DNA of 64,000 nucleotides from Quillaja saponaria (GCA_029379385.1 CM055605.1:310001-374000); one strand, 5' to 3'. Shown: positions 1 to 12,641, counted from the stretch's first letter. Notes: generated by a model not told the origin, from the sequence alone. Numbers and translations: made by a program.

Positions 1-1777
1 CCATCCTAAGCAACTAAAGATAAAGATAGTGAAGAGAATTAAGTAGTGATAGTTAACCTCAAAATTCTACATAAAAACTATTTACGAACAAGATAAAACA
101 TTATGCAGAGTAACATCTTCATGCATGGAGATATCTCTAGTGAAAAAAATTCTGTAGCAGCTCATCCTCACTTAGACAAATTTTATCAGCAGAGTTCATC
201 AAAATAAACCAAGATGCCACACATGTTAAAAATTCCAAGTTAAATATAGCGAACTACAAGCTTTTATTTCATCAGGCTTCCTGAGATGGGCATCCCTATA
301 GAGCATGGTCTTTAGCAAGAGAAGCAGCTATAGTAATTTGTTAAAGAATGGATCTTACCAAAATGAGCCTCCATATCAATGGGCGCATGTAATCTGGTAT
401 ACCACTCCAAGCTAACTCACGCAACTTCTCTACAAAATAAAATTCAAGGATGAATATATTAACAAGAGAAAAAAATTGTGTGTGTATAGCAGGAGCTTAG
501 CTGAATTTGTCTTCAGTTAAATTTCCCATTTGACAACTTAGCAACACAACATCCACAGGTAACCCTAACATAGATATGTTCGTCAGCACACATCTTAGTT
601 TTGCATATAATAATTGGACTATTGGAGCTGGCAGAAGACCCATGAGAGACAATAGACATGAAATAAAGAAATATATTACCTAATATGATTGTTGTCCCAG
701 AGAGCTCCTTAGTGAACTTTGCTAGCCTTGCAGAATCTGTAGCTCTAGCACCAATGGAGGATTTCTGGACTTCTTTTGATGTGTGATCTATATTTGAAGT
801 TGAAACTTTTAACTTATTCACAATTGTGGTAGTGGTTTGTAAGCTTGTATTCCGCACTTCGTCCTTCATTAAGTCATATAACAATTATCAAATTCTCATT
901 CATTTTACTTGTCTATATGTAATGAAATAAAAAACTGAACAAATGAATACCAAAACCACCTCCACTTCTTTGGCCATGCGATCACTTGTGCCAGCATCAT
1001 TGTATGAGTAGCTCCTTTCATAATTTGGAGGTGATTCCTTTAAGTTTGAGTCATCTAATGGGTCTGATCTCCGAGTCAATAATACTTTACCAGGAATACT
1101 ACGGCCTTTAAGCAACCTTAAATAAAAAAGAAGAGAAATGGTAAAAAAAACATTAAATTTGAATTGTGTTTTCTGCTCAATCATATCTAGATCTGTAAGT
1201 TTCCATTGTAGGACGAAAACAAAATAGGTATACAATTCTAAGTTCACGAGTACGGATCAGCAGATTCCAAAGAAGTTTTTTTTCTTTTCAGCAACCAATT
1301 TTCATAAGATACATATCCTGTAAGGCCGTAACCTACTCTCTAAGCTCAACTATGAGAAATCACATCATTACACATTGCAGTCAAAGTTGTCGCCAGTGGA
1401 AGTTAACAACAAATACGGATTAGAAGTTTACACTATAGATTTCAATTTTCCCTACATTTTCTGAACAACCAATCAGATCGAAACTTTTATGAAGCTATGA
1501 TCTTTATGCTGGATGTTCGAATGGTTTTATCAAGTATAACAAAACCATTTTCTAAATGTAATTTGAGAATCAGAAGCTTTTATTTGATTGGTTTTTAAAT
1601 CTAAGGAAGACTACAAGCAATTATGAATGCAGTAACAGAAATAAGAATTCTCTGGACATAAAATCCGTACCCTTGAACATTTCTGAGGGTCTGATTGAAT
1701 CTTGAATCTGAGCTTGTCATAGTAATCTCTTTCTTTCGCTGATCCTCTTCCCAGTTGTTGTGGTTTTCGTTCTTCAT
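1..1777 (-). CDS. TBC1D22/Gyp1-type Rab GTPase-activating protein (5' part, runs off left edge)
   Basis: TBC-domain proteins speed GTP hydrolysis by Rab GTPases in membrane traffic. Visible coding exons, in transcript order: 1777-1671, 1116-957, 863-680 and 429-359, all phase-consistent (174 codons). The N-terminal part is a low-complexity Ser/Thr-rich leader with LLKGRSIPGKVLL, as I recall from plant TBC1D22-like proteins. The last visible exon reads EKLRELAWSGIPDYMRP and then LIWRLIL, the TBC opening motif (W-x-G-I-P, R, W). The catalytic Arg and Gln fingers lie beyond the left edge. The exon 2/3 border is the least certain, because the donor can be 957 or three bases earlier. Start chosen at 1777, the first ATG of the long frame; a 7-codon upstream ORF ends across it. 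The gene diverges from BMS1. Family call confident, exact paralogue less so. Confidence 0.82.
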
Positions 1778-1797
1778 GGTCGCTCTACCGAGACCAT
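1774..1797 (-). promoter_or_regulatory. Upstream ORF whose stop overlaps the Rab-GAP start codon
   Basis: An ATG at 1797-1795 opens a frame encoding MVSVERP and stops at TGA 1776-1774. The main ATG is 1777-1775, so stop and start share bases as ATGA. If the mRNA starts upstream of 1797, ribosomes translating the uORF would finish exactly on the main start, which permits reinitiation-type control. The overlap is seen directly; transcript inclusion is assumed. Confidence 0.5.
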
Positions 1798-1877
1798 GCT
1801 CTGTTTGTGTTTATTACAGGACCTTCATTCTCAGAGCCAGAGGGAGAACCGGAGGAGGACCGGTGAGACATGAAAAA

Positions 1878-2960
1878 TAGTTAAAGAAAAATACAACAAC
1901 AAAAAAGAACAATTGCTCTAGTGGACCTTTATGTTTAGTTATTCTCATATGCACCCTACAACAAACCATAATATTAGTATGATTTCCATCAAATTTATGT
2001 AATACAAAATTCTATTATGGTCATAATTTACAAACTTTATTCAATTTGATCAGTTTTTGACGTGGATATTAATAAGCCACATCAGATAACTTGGGCTACA
2101 TATGTGATTTTATAATTTTTTGAGAGGTTGTCACATTTTTATATCTATGTGGTTTGAATGTTTGTGCTATATTCATGATATTTTTATTTAACTTACATAT
2201 ATTTTTTATATTTTATTTCAGCAATTTAGATTTTAGTGATCAATCTAAAATAATTCACAATAATATATCTTATTTTTATGCATAAATTTATTTAGGATGA
2301 CAAATTCTTTAAAACAAAAGAGAATCTCAAATACATAAATAAAAATTGTGGTAATGATATGAAAAAAAAAAAAAAAAAAGATAAATTTTTTTTTATAAAA
2401 TTATTCAGTGAGAAGGTGTTTGATTCAACTAACAAAGTTTTTTAATATTATATATTAAAATTTTGAGATTCAATTTATTTGGGATCAATGATTTATGAGA
2501 AAAAAAAATTTATTTTTTTATTATATAACTTATAAATCTAATAAGTATCTTTTGAATTAGCATAATTCTAAAAACAAAGAAAGAGAATTCAAAAAGGCAA
2601 GAAAACTAAGAATGAGTTTGTATAAGAAAAATAAAATAATTAATAATAACTTTTTAAAAACTAAGATACTATATTATTAATTTATTTAGAAAATTCAAAC
2701 CCGTAATAGATGTAAAAAATATTAATACAGTGGATGAAAAATTAATTTAAAAAAAAATTAAATAGTTATTTAATGAAGCTTAAAAAGTTTTTTTTTTTTT
2801 AAATAATTTTTTTTAAGGTGACATTTAGTTTTCAATTTTATTTTATTTAATGATAAACCCCAAACCCTACAAATCCAAAAGGAAAAGAACGAAGAAAACG
2901 CGAAGGGGCAAACAGTACACAGCCAGGCGCCATTACTGGCATAGCACTCTCTGGAAGCAA
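1878..2960. other. AT-rich divergent intergenic region, Rab-GAP / BMS1
   Basis: About 1.1 kb between two divergent genes. It is strongly AT-rich with A and T homopolymers near 2360 and 2790 and has no credible coding region. The last 130 bp before BMS1 are less AT-rich and carry telo-box motifs. No transposon ends recognised. Confidence 0.7.
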
Positions 2961-2990
2961 CAGTCTGAACTTGAAGTACCTAAACCCTAG
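2862..2990 (+). promoter_or_regulatory. Two telo-box motifs in the BMS1 promoter/leader
   Basis: AAACCCTAC at 2862-2870 and AAACCCTAG at 2982-2990 match the plant telo-box core AAACCCTA. This element is known to be enriched upstream of plant ribosomal-protein and ribosome-biogenesis genes. The position 65 to 195 bp before the BMS1 ATG fits that role; activity is inferred. Confidence 0.55.
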
Positions 2991-3055
2991 AATCCTACAA
3001 ACCCCTTACCTGCAATCATCTGTGAAGTTAAAATATTTCTTGTAGAGCTGTAACC

Positions 3056-6000
3056 ATGGCCGTAGACAGTACTGATAAGGCTCAAAAGCCTCACAGGGTT
3101 CGTCAATCTGGTACATCTGCAAGGAAGAAATCCAAATCGGATAAGAAGAAGAAGCAAGATGTTTCTGAGGATCAAAGGAAACAAAATCCCAAGGTTCACT
3201 GATTTATCCTTTTTGTTTTTCACTTTTCATTGCTAATATAGTACTATATGCATCTTTGTCTAATTCCCATTATGTTGTTTAGGCATTTGCGTTTGCTTCG
3301 TCTGTGAAAGCCAAACGACTACAATCTCGTGCCGTTGAGAAAGAGCAACGTAGGCTTCACGTCCCTATTATCGATCGGTCTTACGGTGAACCGCCTCCAT
3401 TTGTTATTGTAGTGCACGGTTCGCCCAAGGTGTATATTTCAGTATTCCGTCTGCCTGTATCGTGTTGGTTTGTGCTTATTTCTTTGTTTTTTATCTTCAA
3501 TTTAAATTTTTTTAAATATATCCGCTTGCAGGTTGGGAAGTCACTTCTGATTAAGTCTCTAGTAAAGCATTATACAAAACATAATTTACCCGATGTTCGA
3601 GGCCCAATTACTATTGTATCAGGTTTGTGTATTCTCTTCTTAACATATTTATGATTGCCGTGTATCAAAAATTAACTTAGGAGCGAGAATGGAACTAATC
3701 ATTTTTCTCTGACAAGTTAACCGTTGGTCAAATCTGGCAGGCAAGCAAAGGCGCCTACAGTTTGTCGAATGCCCGAATGATATCAATGGCATGATTGATG
3801 CAGCAAAGGTTGCCGACTTAGCATTGCTGCTTATAGATGGAAGTTATGGTTTTGAAATGGTGAGATTTGGAGGGTCTAAAGAAGATGCATACCAATAAAG
3901 ATTATGTTAATCTCCTTGTATATGCTATGTATTTGTATTTAACATTCTTGGTAAAGTTGGGTAAGAGTGTTACTGCAAGAGCTTTTGATTATTAATAACT
4001 TTCTACTTGCTTGGCAGGAAACCTTTGAGTTTCTTAATATACTGCAAGTACATGGGTTCCCCAAGGTCATGGGAGTTCTTACTCACCTTGATAGCTTCAA
4101 GGATGTGAAAAAGTTGAAGAAAACAAAGCAACGTTTGAAACATCGCTTTTGGACTGAAATATATGATGGAGCTAAATTATTTTATTTATCTGGCCTTCTT
4201 CATGGAAAGTAAGTATTTTGTTAGCATCAACCATTATGGGTCACATGCATATTGGTTTCCAATTGTTCTGTATGAATTCAATTCTTAATTTCGCCATTGT
4301 GTGTTGAACAGGTACCTTAAACGTGAAATTCACAATCTTGCACGTTTTATTTCTGTCATGAAGTTTCATCCCTTATCTTGGCGAACTTCCCACCCTTATG
4401 TTTTGGTAGATCGTTTTGAAGATGTCACTCCTCCAGAAAGAGTGCAGTACAAATCATAAATGTGATAGAAATGTCACACTTTATGGTTATTTGAGAGGCT
4501 GCAATATGAAAAAGGGAACTAAGGTGTGTGTTAAAGTATCTAAACTTTAGTTTTTTTCCCTTAAAATCTTTCTACATCATAATTAAGAAAGAGAATTAAA
4601 GACTATGGGAGGAAAACACAGGGTCTATTGCAAATGGGAGAATTTGTCTGCAATAATCAGATCTATATGTCCGTTTGTGCGTTAATTACTTCATTCACAT
4701 CCTAGTTTGGTCTAAGGTCATGATTGGTCAATGTTGATTCTGTTATAACATGGATGGCTTAGATTCATCTTTTTTTTTTATTATGTTCAAACATACAATG
4801 ACTAATGGTCATCTCATAAATGTAAATATTTTGTGCTTATGAGTTATGACCCTCATTTGTGTTTGGGTATATCCACTCATACTTGTTCTGTTAATTAATT
4901 TTACTTAATACCAACAGACAATTAGGCCTTACTGTTGAGGCACAAATCTTGCTCGGAGGCTATTAAAGATTACTTATCGGAAAAGAAAAAATGAAAGAAT
5001 TCCTGCTGTTATCTTTTTGTATTACCCTGAATGTTGGTGATCTAACTTATATTTGCAAAAATCAGGTGCACATTGCTGGTGTGGGTGATTATGGTTTAGC
5101 TGGTCTCACGGGTTTACCTGATCCTTGTCCTCTGCCATCTGCAGCAAAAAAGAAGGGACTTCGAGATAAGGAAAAATTATTTTATGCACCCATGTCTGGT
5201 CTTGGAGATCTCCTTTATGACAAGGATGCTGTGTACATAAATATAAATGACCACTTTGTTCAGTTTTCAAAAGCAGATGATGAAAGCGGGTCAATGGAAC
5301 ACAAAGGTTCTGAGATTGTTTGTATAATCTAGCTTGTTCTGTTTTCTGGTTAAAATATATTACAGGCCTTTCTTTTTCATGGGATTTTATGAGCCGATGG
5401 ATGGAGTTTTTTCGTACAGTTATCTTGAACTGTTTATCTCATCTTCCTGGAATTAATCTCTTTTTCTAGTGATTCACTTAAATTTATCTTTCAACTATGA
5501 TATATTAAATGACACTACTGTTGATATAATGAATAATGCAATATTCAAGTATCTAGTTTTTGCTACTTTCAACATCTTCTTTTCTTAAAATTTGTGTTAA
5601 ACTGTTTTAACAGGGAATAATCCAGACGTGGGTGCGGCTTTGGTGACTTCTCTTCAGCATACCAAATACTCAATTGATGAAAAGCTAGAAAAGAGTTTTA
5701 TTAATCTTTTCAGTCGGAATATGTCAACAGAAAGAGTAAATGATGCAAATGAAGATGAACAGATTATTCCAGGAGAGCTTCAAGAGCAATATAAGCCTAA
5801 GGCAGCAGCTGAAGATGATGGACTTGGTGAGGGAAATGATGGTTCAGAATCATCAACTCAAGATGAACTTATTCAGCAAGATACCATGACTAGCAGTGAA
5901 GCTAGTGGTTCTGATGAAGAAAGTGGAGATGCACCAAACAGTCCATCTACTGAAAATCACTTGAAGGAACATGTTGAGTTTCAAGATGGAAGATTGAGGA

Positions 6001-9000
6001 GGAAAGCAGTCTTTGGAAATGATAACAAACCAAGTAATTTGAAGGTTAGCTCATAGTCATGTTTCTGCAAAAAAAGTTCATATGGTTTTACAACTACTTG
6101 TGATTCTCAGAGATAAGTGACAATATAGAATAATATAGAATCTCACTAGACTCGTGTACGAAAATAATTTTATTTTGAGTTGTTATGCATTCGTTCTCAG
6201 TTTGCAATTAGAGACTTGTTCTTGATTTAGACTACCATGATCTCCATCATCACAGGATTCAGATGAAGAGGATGAAGCTTCTGATGATGATGTGGCATCT
6301 GATTGTGCGGAATCTACGGAGGAAGATGGGGAGTATTATGAGACAGATGGTATGAGATTCCTCAGTTGATTGTTGATGATTATATTTGTAATTATCTTAT
6401 CTGTTAATATGAAAAGCACTGTACTCAATCCATTATGATCATATGCATATCCTTTGGAGGTCGGTAAGTTAATGTCAAAAGAATTTAAGGGGAGTTATGG
6501 AGAAGTCTTCATACTATAGGAGAATCTAATTTCTTACACGTATTCTCCTTGGTATCAATTTCTTGTGACCATCTTTATGAAGCCTTCTTTCTGTTTCTAA
6601 ATGATTTTCTTTTGTTTGTTTTGTGTCAAAAAAGACAACATGGGGAACATTTCAGAGTGGAAAAAGCATTCAGGAGAAATAATTTTCTCACTAAAAACTC
6701 CAAATCTCACTCAACTTGTGTATGGGAATTCTTCATCAGTATCAGACTCGGTAAATGAAGAACGTGATAGTAGTGAGGATGAGGAAAATGAGGAAGATGA
6801 CTTTTTAAAGCCTAAAGGAGAAGGAGAAAAGGTTTGTCTTCTACAATTGAGACACTGCATGAAAGTGATTTTAAGACTAATAGTCACTTTTTTGGTGTTT
6901 GGAAAGATAACAAAAGAAAAGTGTACTTGCTTGCAAATCAGACTGGACGTGATATTTAAAAGCTAAAATTGTTTGTTTTAACTTTCTTTAACTGCAACAC
7001 ATGGGCTTTTAAACTTGTACTCTAAAATTTGTTCTCTAATTGCCCCTTTCATTAAGAAATGTTTGCGTTGTGCCTTACCCTTTTGTTACTTTAACACAGA
7101 AAATTGGAGAGGGGTTAGATAATGGAAATGTGAACATGGAGGACTGTTCCAAACACACAAATTTCTTGGATTCGAAATTCTGGAAAGAGGAAGAGATTGA
7201 AAGCATTCGTGACCGATTTGTTACTGGTGATTGGTCAAAGGCTGCACGTAGAAATCAATCATCAGAGACTAACTTTGAGGATGATGATGATCTCTATGGT
7301 GACTTCGAAGATTTAGAAACTGGTGAGAAGCATGAGAGTCATCAGACAAGTGTTCCAGTAGATGGAGCAAAGCACAAAGGAGTTGACTCAGCAGTTGAGG
7401 AGAGGACACGTAAAAAACTTTCTCTTCGTGCAACGTTTGATGCTCAATATCCTTTTCCTCTATGTTGTCAATTTGTTTCTATAATCGATAGATATATTTT
7501 CTCTTCCTATCCCCTACTGCCATCCCACCCTCTATCCAAAATGGAAAGAAAACAAAGGGACATTTGGTTGTTGTTTTTCTTTCCATTGGATTTACTTTTG
7601 GGATGAATGTGATATGGTATGGAAACATGGATGCCTGTCCATCTGCATTTTTTGGTTGACCTGTTTCTTGATCTATCATTGAGATCATTGGTTTTGTACT
7701 TTTGTTTGTGGATGTGGCCATTTGATGCAATTCCTCTAATTCTTGTTACATTTGAACAAGTTGGTTTTGTCGTTTATGCTGTCTTGTACAAACAGTTGCC
7801 TCTGTGCCATTCCAAGGAGGAGACCAGGTCATGGTTTAAAACTTTATGATTGTCTAAAAGAAAATAGGGAAAAATAGAAAAACATGCAAACTGAAATGTT
7901 ACCTTAACTTCGCTCCACATATGATGATGGTTCTGACTCAACGGAGGATGAAGCTGATAATAAAGACGTGACCAAGTTCCACCGTGGTCAAGTCAATGAA
8001 CCTAGCTACTTTGACAAGGTAAAAATTATTGGCATACACTGAAAGTTTATTTCAATTATCATATTATATGGAATGGCTCCTCATACTAGTTTCTTCAGTT
8101 GAAGGAAGAGATTCAGCTTCGGAAACAAATGAATATAGATGAACTCAATGATCTTGATGACGCCACCCGAATTGAGGTAGAGGGCTTTCAAACTGGGAGT
8201 TACCTAAGATTGGAGGTTCATGACGTTCCTTTTGAGATGGTTGAACATTTTGATCCCAGCCATCCTATTTTGGTTGGAGGGATAGGTCTTGGGGAGGAAA
8301 ATGTTGGCTACATGCAGGTTAGCATGCATTATTATTTTTTGGTACTGCAGTTCTGATACTCTTTGTTTAATTATTACTCTTAGTCTTTTAATATGCTATT
8401 CTGTAAGTGCAAGTGCAATAACTCATTAACTGAAGCTTGTGAACTGTTAGGAGTATTATTTATGTAGAGAGTTATTGGATAATCCACAGAGCTCTATTTA
8501 TCTACTCTTGATTCTGAATATTTAACTAGTCATAAGCAAAACTAGAAATAATAAAAAGTGACACTCTGTAGACACAATTGCAAATTAATAATATACTTGA
8601 CATTGTTATTTGCAAAGAACGGAATACATGTTTTGAAATTAAAAGAAGATTTATATAGTGATGCTTACTCTTCATTTAAAGAGTTACACCGGGACTTATA
8701 AAATCAAAACGTTGATCTAGTGAAATGAGCATCTTTGTAAAATGATCTGTTTTATGAATGTGGTATTGGTAATCAAATAGATGTTGTCTTTATTTTAGCT
8801 TTCTTTCTTGATGTGTACTACGAACTGGTGGCTTTGATTCAAGTAGGATAAGGTTATCCTGTTAGAGTTGACAACAAACATAATGCTCTTATAGAAAATG
8901 AATGTATCAATTGCAAAATGGACTGGGATGCACAAGAAGAAGGCAAACCAGCTGAGATTTGGTTCTCTGCTTTTCTTTTATTTCTTCTCTATTCTCACTT

Positions 9001-12000
9001 TGGTTAGCTTAATTCAAAAGCCACTGTGAATAGTTTACAGTGCATATTGAGCACTTACGCTATGATTTCAGGGTTTAGGTAATATAAGAGAGTTTTTAAT
9101 ATATTAGGGTTTTACTAGGTTTTTAAGAAGTAGTAAGTTGAAGGAACATTGAGAAACAAGTTGAGGAATATTGGACAGCAGCCATACAAGTTTCGTATAA
9201 CTTCTTTTATCAGATTGAAGTATCTTATAATTATTCTGCTGGGATCTTTTATGGTTGTGTGCTATGGGATGCTTGGGAATATATGTTTAGAAATAACAAG
9301 ACTATTGTTTTAGCCTCTCCTATGTTAAGAGGAAAGAAAGAACCGTGGTTCTCTTATTATATGAATGGTGACTTGGAACATTTATTGGTATTGAAGAGAA
9401 AATGTGTTGTTGCTTGTTTTAACCATCAGCATGCATCTGCTACATAAAAAAGAGATCATCATATATCCTATTCGATTTTTTCCAGGCCAGGTTAAAGCGA
9501 CATAGATGGCACAAGAAAGTGTTAAAGACTAGAGATCCCGTTGTTGTCTCTATTGGTTGGAGGCGTTATCAGACTACCCCTGTGTATGCCATTGAGGATC
9601 GCAATGGAAGGCATCGTATGCTCAAATACACTCCTGAACACATGCATTGTGTTGCCATGTTTTGGGGCCCTCTTGCACCTCCCAACACTGGGGTGGTTGC
9701 TGTGCAGACTTTATCAAACAATCAGGTTAGCTTCCCCATCTCTTTTCTCTTTCTCATATTGCTTTCTTTTTCATATTAAGTTCTTGAACAAACTATCTAG
9801 TTTGAGATTGGCATTTTTTTACTATACTTATCAGTTTTGCTCCTTCTCAACTGAATGTCCACTATTCTCTCTCTCTCTCTATCCCCCCCCCCCCCCCCCC
9901 CCCCCCTCCTCATATTGTCTCCTTTCTTGTTAGATATTAATCTGGAAAAAAATAAATTTTGACCAAAAAGGAAAGAGGTGGTGAGGATTGACTCCTATAA
10001 AGGTCTACTTACAATCTAACCTCTACAGCCTCCCATTGCAAGCGGTATTTTAAAACTGTATATCAATTTTTGCATATTTTTTTTCTCTTGACTTCATGTA
10101 TGTTTGACTCTTGTGTTCAAAAATTGTGTCTTCTAAACTGAGTTTTGTGCTGCTGTGGGTGTAATTAGGCTTCTCGCCTACGATTTTTCCATTGTGATGA
10201 ATGTGTGTATTATTTCATCTGCTGTTATGGTTAAGTATCCAACTTCATATTTCTGGGAAACCAAAATACTATTGCTACAATTATTTCTTTCCTCACATCT
10301 TTTCTCTTCTCCATATAACAATTTTTGCTTGTCCCTGAGAAGCTTTCATTTGATTTATAGGCAGCATTTAGGATTACTGCAACTGCAGTTGTGCTTGAAT
10401 TTAATCATGCAGCAAGGATAATGAAGAAAATCAAATTAGTTGGTTACCCCTGCAAGATATTCAAGAAGACTGCACTTATCAAGGATATGTTTACTTCTGA
10501 TCTTGAAATAGCCCGTTTTGAAGGTGCAGCAGTTCGGACTGTCAGTGGGATTCGAGGGCAAGTTAAGAAGGTTTGCCTTTTTTCACTTAGAACTGATTTC
10601 ATATTTACATTTATATTTTGTTCTCTTGTATCTGCTTATTTTATTTTATTATTATCTTGTATCACTTTTATGACTAAAAAGCAGTATAAGCAATATCTCT
10701 TTTCTGGGGTTATTTTTGATAATCTTAATTATACATCATTATGTGAAATGCATGCAAACTACAACGTAGTGTGCATGAGTATTCTATTATGGAATCTGAT
10801 CTATTTGAAGCCCAATTGTTTTCTATCTGGGCAGGCTGCAAAAGAAGAGATAGGTAACCAACCAAAAAAGAAGGGAGGTCAGCCTAGAGAAGGAATTGCA
10901 AGGTGCACTTTTGAGGATAAAATTCTGATGAGTGACATTGTTTTCTTGCGCGCATGGACTCTAGTTGAAGTTCCTACATTTTATAATCCATTGACAACAG
11001 CCTTGCAACCTCGTGACAAGACTTGGCAAGGAATGAGAACTCTTGCTGAACTGAGGAGAGAACTCAATATTCCTATACCTGTAAACAAGGATTCACTCTA
11101 CAAGGTAGGTTTTGGCATGAGGCTGAGCAACTTTGTAATTCCCTATTTAGTGCCCACTCTCCCTTAGAACAATTCTTTTCCCCTGATTGTTAAGTTTGTT
11201 TGTTTGTTTTACAGAACATTGAAAGAAAGCCAAGGAAATTCAACCCTTTGGTGATTCCCAAGTCGTTACAGGCATCTCTTCCATTTGCCTCAAAGCCTAA
11301 GGATATACCCAGGCAAAAACGACCGTTACTCCATGATAAAAGGGCTGTTGTCATGGAGCCTCACGAGCGAAAAGTTCTTGCTTTTGTTCAACATCTTCAA
11401 CAAATTAAGTCTGACAAGGTATGCACAGTTGAGGGGTCTCTTGCCTTGACATATCTAACCACTGTCCTACATGTCATAGTCGGTGATTATTTTTATGATA
11501 GAATCCGAGTTTTTCTTTGCTTGAAAGAGTAATTTAGAATAATAATGGTGAAAGGTTTTTAAAACCAAGACTTGCTTCCTTGTTTTTTATGAGAAAATCC
11601 TAGCGAGTTTACAAGGGAGGGAACTTGCTCTATTCTCCATTTCTCTTTTTCTTCTTTTCTTCCCTGCCCCTCCCAATCAAGGTGGTTCCTTGGGGATGTG
11701 AACACAACCATAATGATTGGCTTGATGAAATCTGATTTTGTATGGGGCTGATTTGTTTAACAGCCGCACAAATGATCACCCGCAAAAGTACCATACATGT
11801 CCTTTTAGTACTTCTTGGTGGAATGGCTTTCATTCAGCTTTCTCTAATAGTTATAAGCCAATCATTCTGCTGATGTGATCATATGGGTTCCCTTGATGCC
11901 TCCTCTGCCTCTTATTCTTCAAGCTAAATGGGCACTGCATCGTCATTTAGTGTTTTTTGTGGTGGTCTGGAATTGGAGTCCTTTAAAACAACTGTGTGTG

Positions 12001-12538
12001 TCTAGTGATGCATTTGCTCTTTGTTACTGGGTTTGTGCCTCAAGATAGACATCTAATGTGTGAAGAAAAGATTTTCAGTACCTCCATGTGCTTGTGCTTA
12101 TAGCGTAAATATCTATAACGTGTCTCCATTACTCTTTGTTGGGTAAAATTCGGTCCTGGAAATAACTTTGAAAACAATTTGTGAAACTTTCTTTTCACAT
12201 AGTTGAAGCTTGGAAGAGAATATTGTGAGAGAGAAAATGGCTGAACTCTTTATTTTATGTTATATTACAATTGTCAAGGTTAAAATGTTACTACTTTATT
12301 ATAGCACTAAAGGATGTGAACGTGACAATTTTCCAATGAATTCTTATGTTCAATGTCTCCTCGCTTCCTGCAGGAAAAGAAGAGAAAACTTAAGGAAGAG
12401 AAGAAGCGGAAAGAACATGAAGCAGAGAAAGCTAAGAATGAGCAGTTATCAAAAAAGCGCCATAGAGATGAAAGACGAGAGAGATACAGGGAGCAAGAAA
12501 AACAGAAGAAGAAAAGTCGGCGAAACTCAGAGGCCTGA
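3056..12538 (+). CDS. BMS1: Ribosome biogenesis GTPase BMS1
   Basis: BMS1 is the nucleolar GTPase of the small-subunit processome, which binds Rcl1 and is needed for early 18S pre-rRNA cleavages. Exons: 3056-3193, 3283-3429, 3532-3622, 3741-3859, 4018-4208, 4312-4523, 5066-5306, 5614-6044, 6256-6349, 6635-6831, 7100-7446, 7919-8018, 8099-8317, 9486-9725, 10361-10570, 10835-11104, 11215-11418, 12374-12538; about 1,204 residues if one frame break is discounted, a usual BMS1 length. Seen: basic N-terminus; P-loop HGSPKVGKS (residues 91-99); THLD (187-190) in the G4 position; the conserved [15 protein letters not shown] block; long acidic middle; C-terminal half with [15 protein letters not shown] and [11 protein letters not shown]; Lys/Arg-rich tail. 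Oddities: an in-frame TAA at 4457-4459 caused by one extra base in exon 6, an AT-AC intron after exon 11, and repeats over the stop codon. Confidence 0.93.
4448..4459 (+). other. BMS1: Frame break in BMS1 exon 6 (one extra base)
   Basis: The frame reads ..PPERVQ and then meets TAA at 4457-4459. From 4458 the +1 frame resumes the family sequence [22 protein letters not shown] up to the normal donor at 4523. Ten bases separate the conserved VQ and KCDRN blocks where nine would keep frame. No plausible intron lies between. All downstream exons are intact and phase-consistent. Confidence 0.85.
7447..7918 (+). other. BMS1: U12-type AT-AC intron in BMS1
   Basis: The intron begins ATATCCTTTT (7447-7456), matching the minor-spliceosome 5' splice site. 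It ends in AC at 7917-7918, with CCTTAAC (7902-7908) as branch-site match about 11 nt before the end. Joining 7446 to 7919 restores [20 protein letters not shown], as the family expects. No AG acceptor gives this junction. Length 472 nt. Confidence 0.88.
9883..9906 (+). repeat. Poly-C tract (24 C) in a BMS1 intron
   Basis: A run of 24 C follows a short CT microsatellite in the intron between 9725 and 10361. Such long C tracts are uncommon in plant nuclear DNA and hard to size by sequencing. Confidence 0.9.
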
Positions 12539-12641
12539 GTTTCAGTTGTATTCATTTCTAAACTGAGCTCCTGAGTTTCAGTTGTATTCATTTCTAAATT
12601 GAGCTCCTGAGTTGCAGTTGTTTTTGTTTCCAAAGTGAGCT
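12534..12641 (+). repeat. Three tandem 36-bp repeats spanning the BMS1 stop codon
   Basis: Units 12534-12569, 12570-12605 and 12606-12641 each begin CCTGAG. The first two differ at one or two bases and the third is more diverged. The BMS1 stop TGA (12536-12538) lies in the first unit and TGA recurs at the same place in each copy, so the array forms the start of the 3' UTR. Confidence 0.9.

Noticed and set aside
4991..5065. Upstream coding extension of BMS1 exon 7
   Set aside because: It is intron sequence that happens to be open; the acceptor at 5064-5065 gives the conserved [10 protein letters not shown] join.
9259..9447. Frame in a BMS1 intron with LWDAWEYMF
   Set aside because: It looked briefly like a retroelement fragment, but no gag, protease or reverse-transcriptase motif is present and it lies wholly in an intron.
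12534..12641. 36-bp repeats as a possible CRISPR array
   Set aside because: The units are directly adjacent with no spacers, in a plant nuclear gene.
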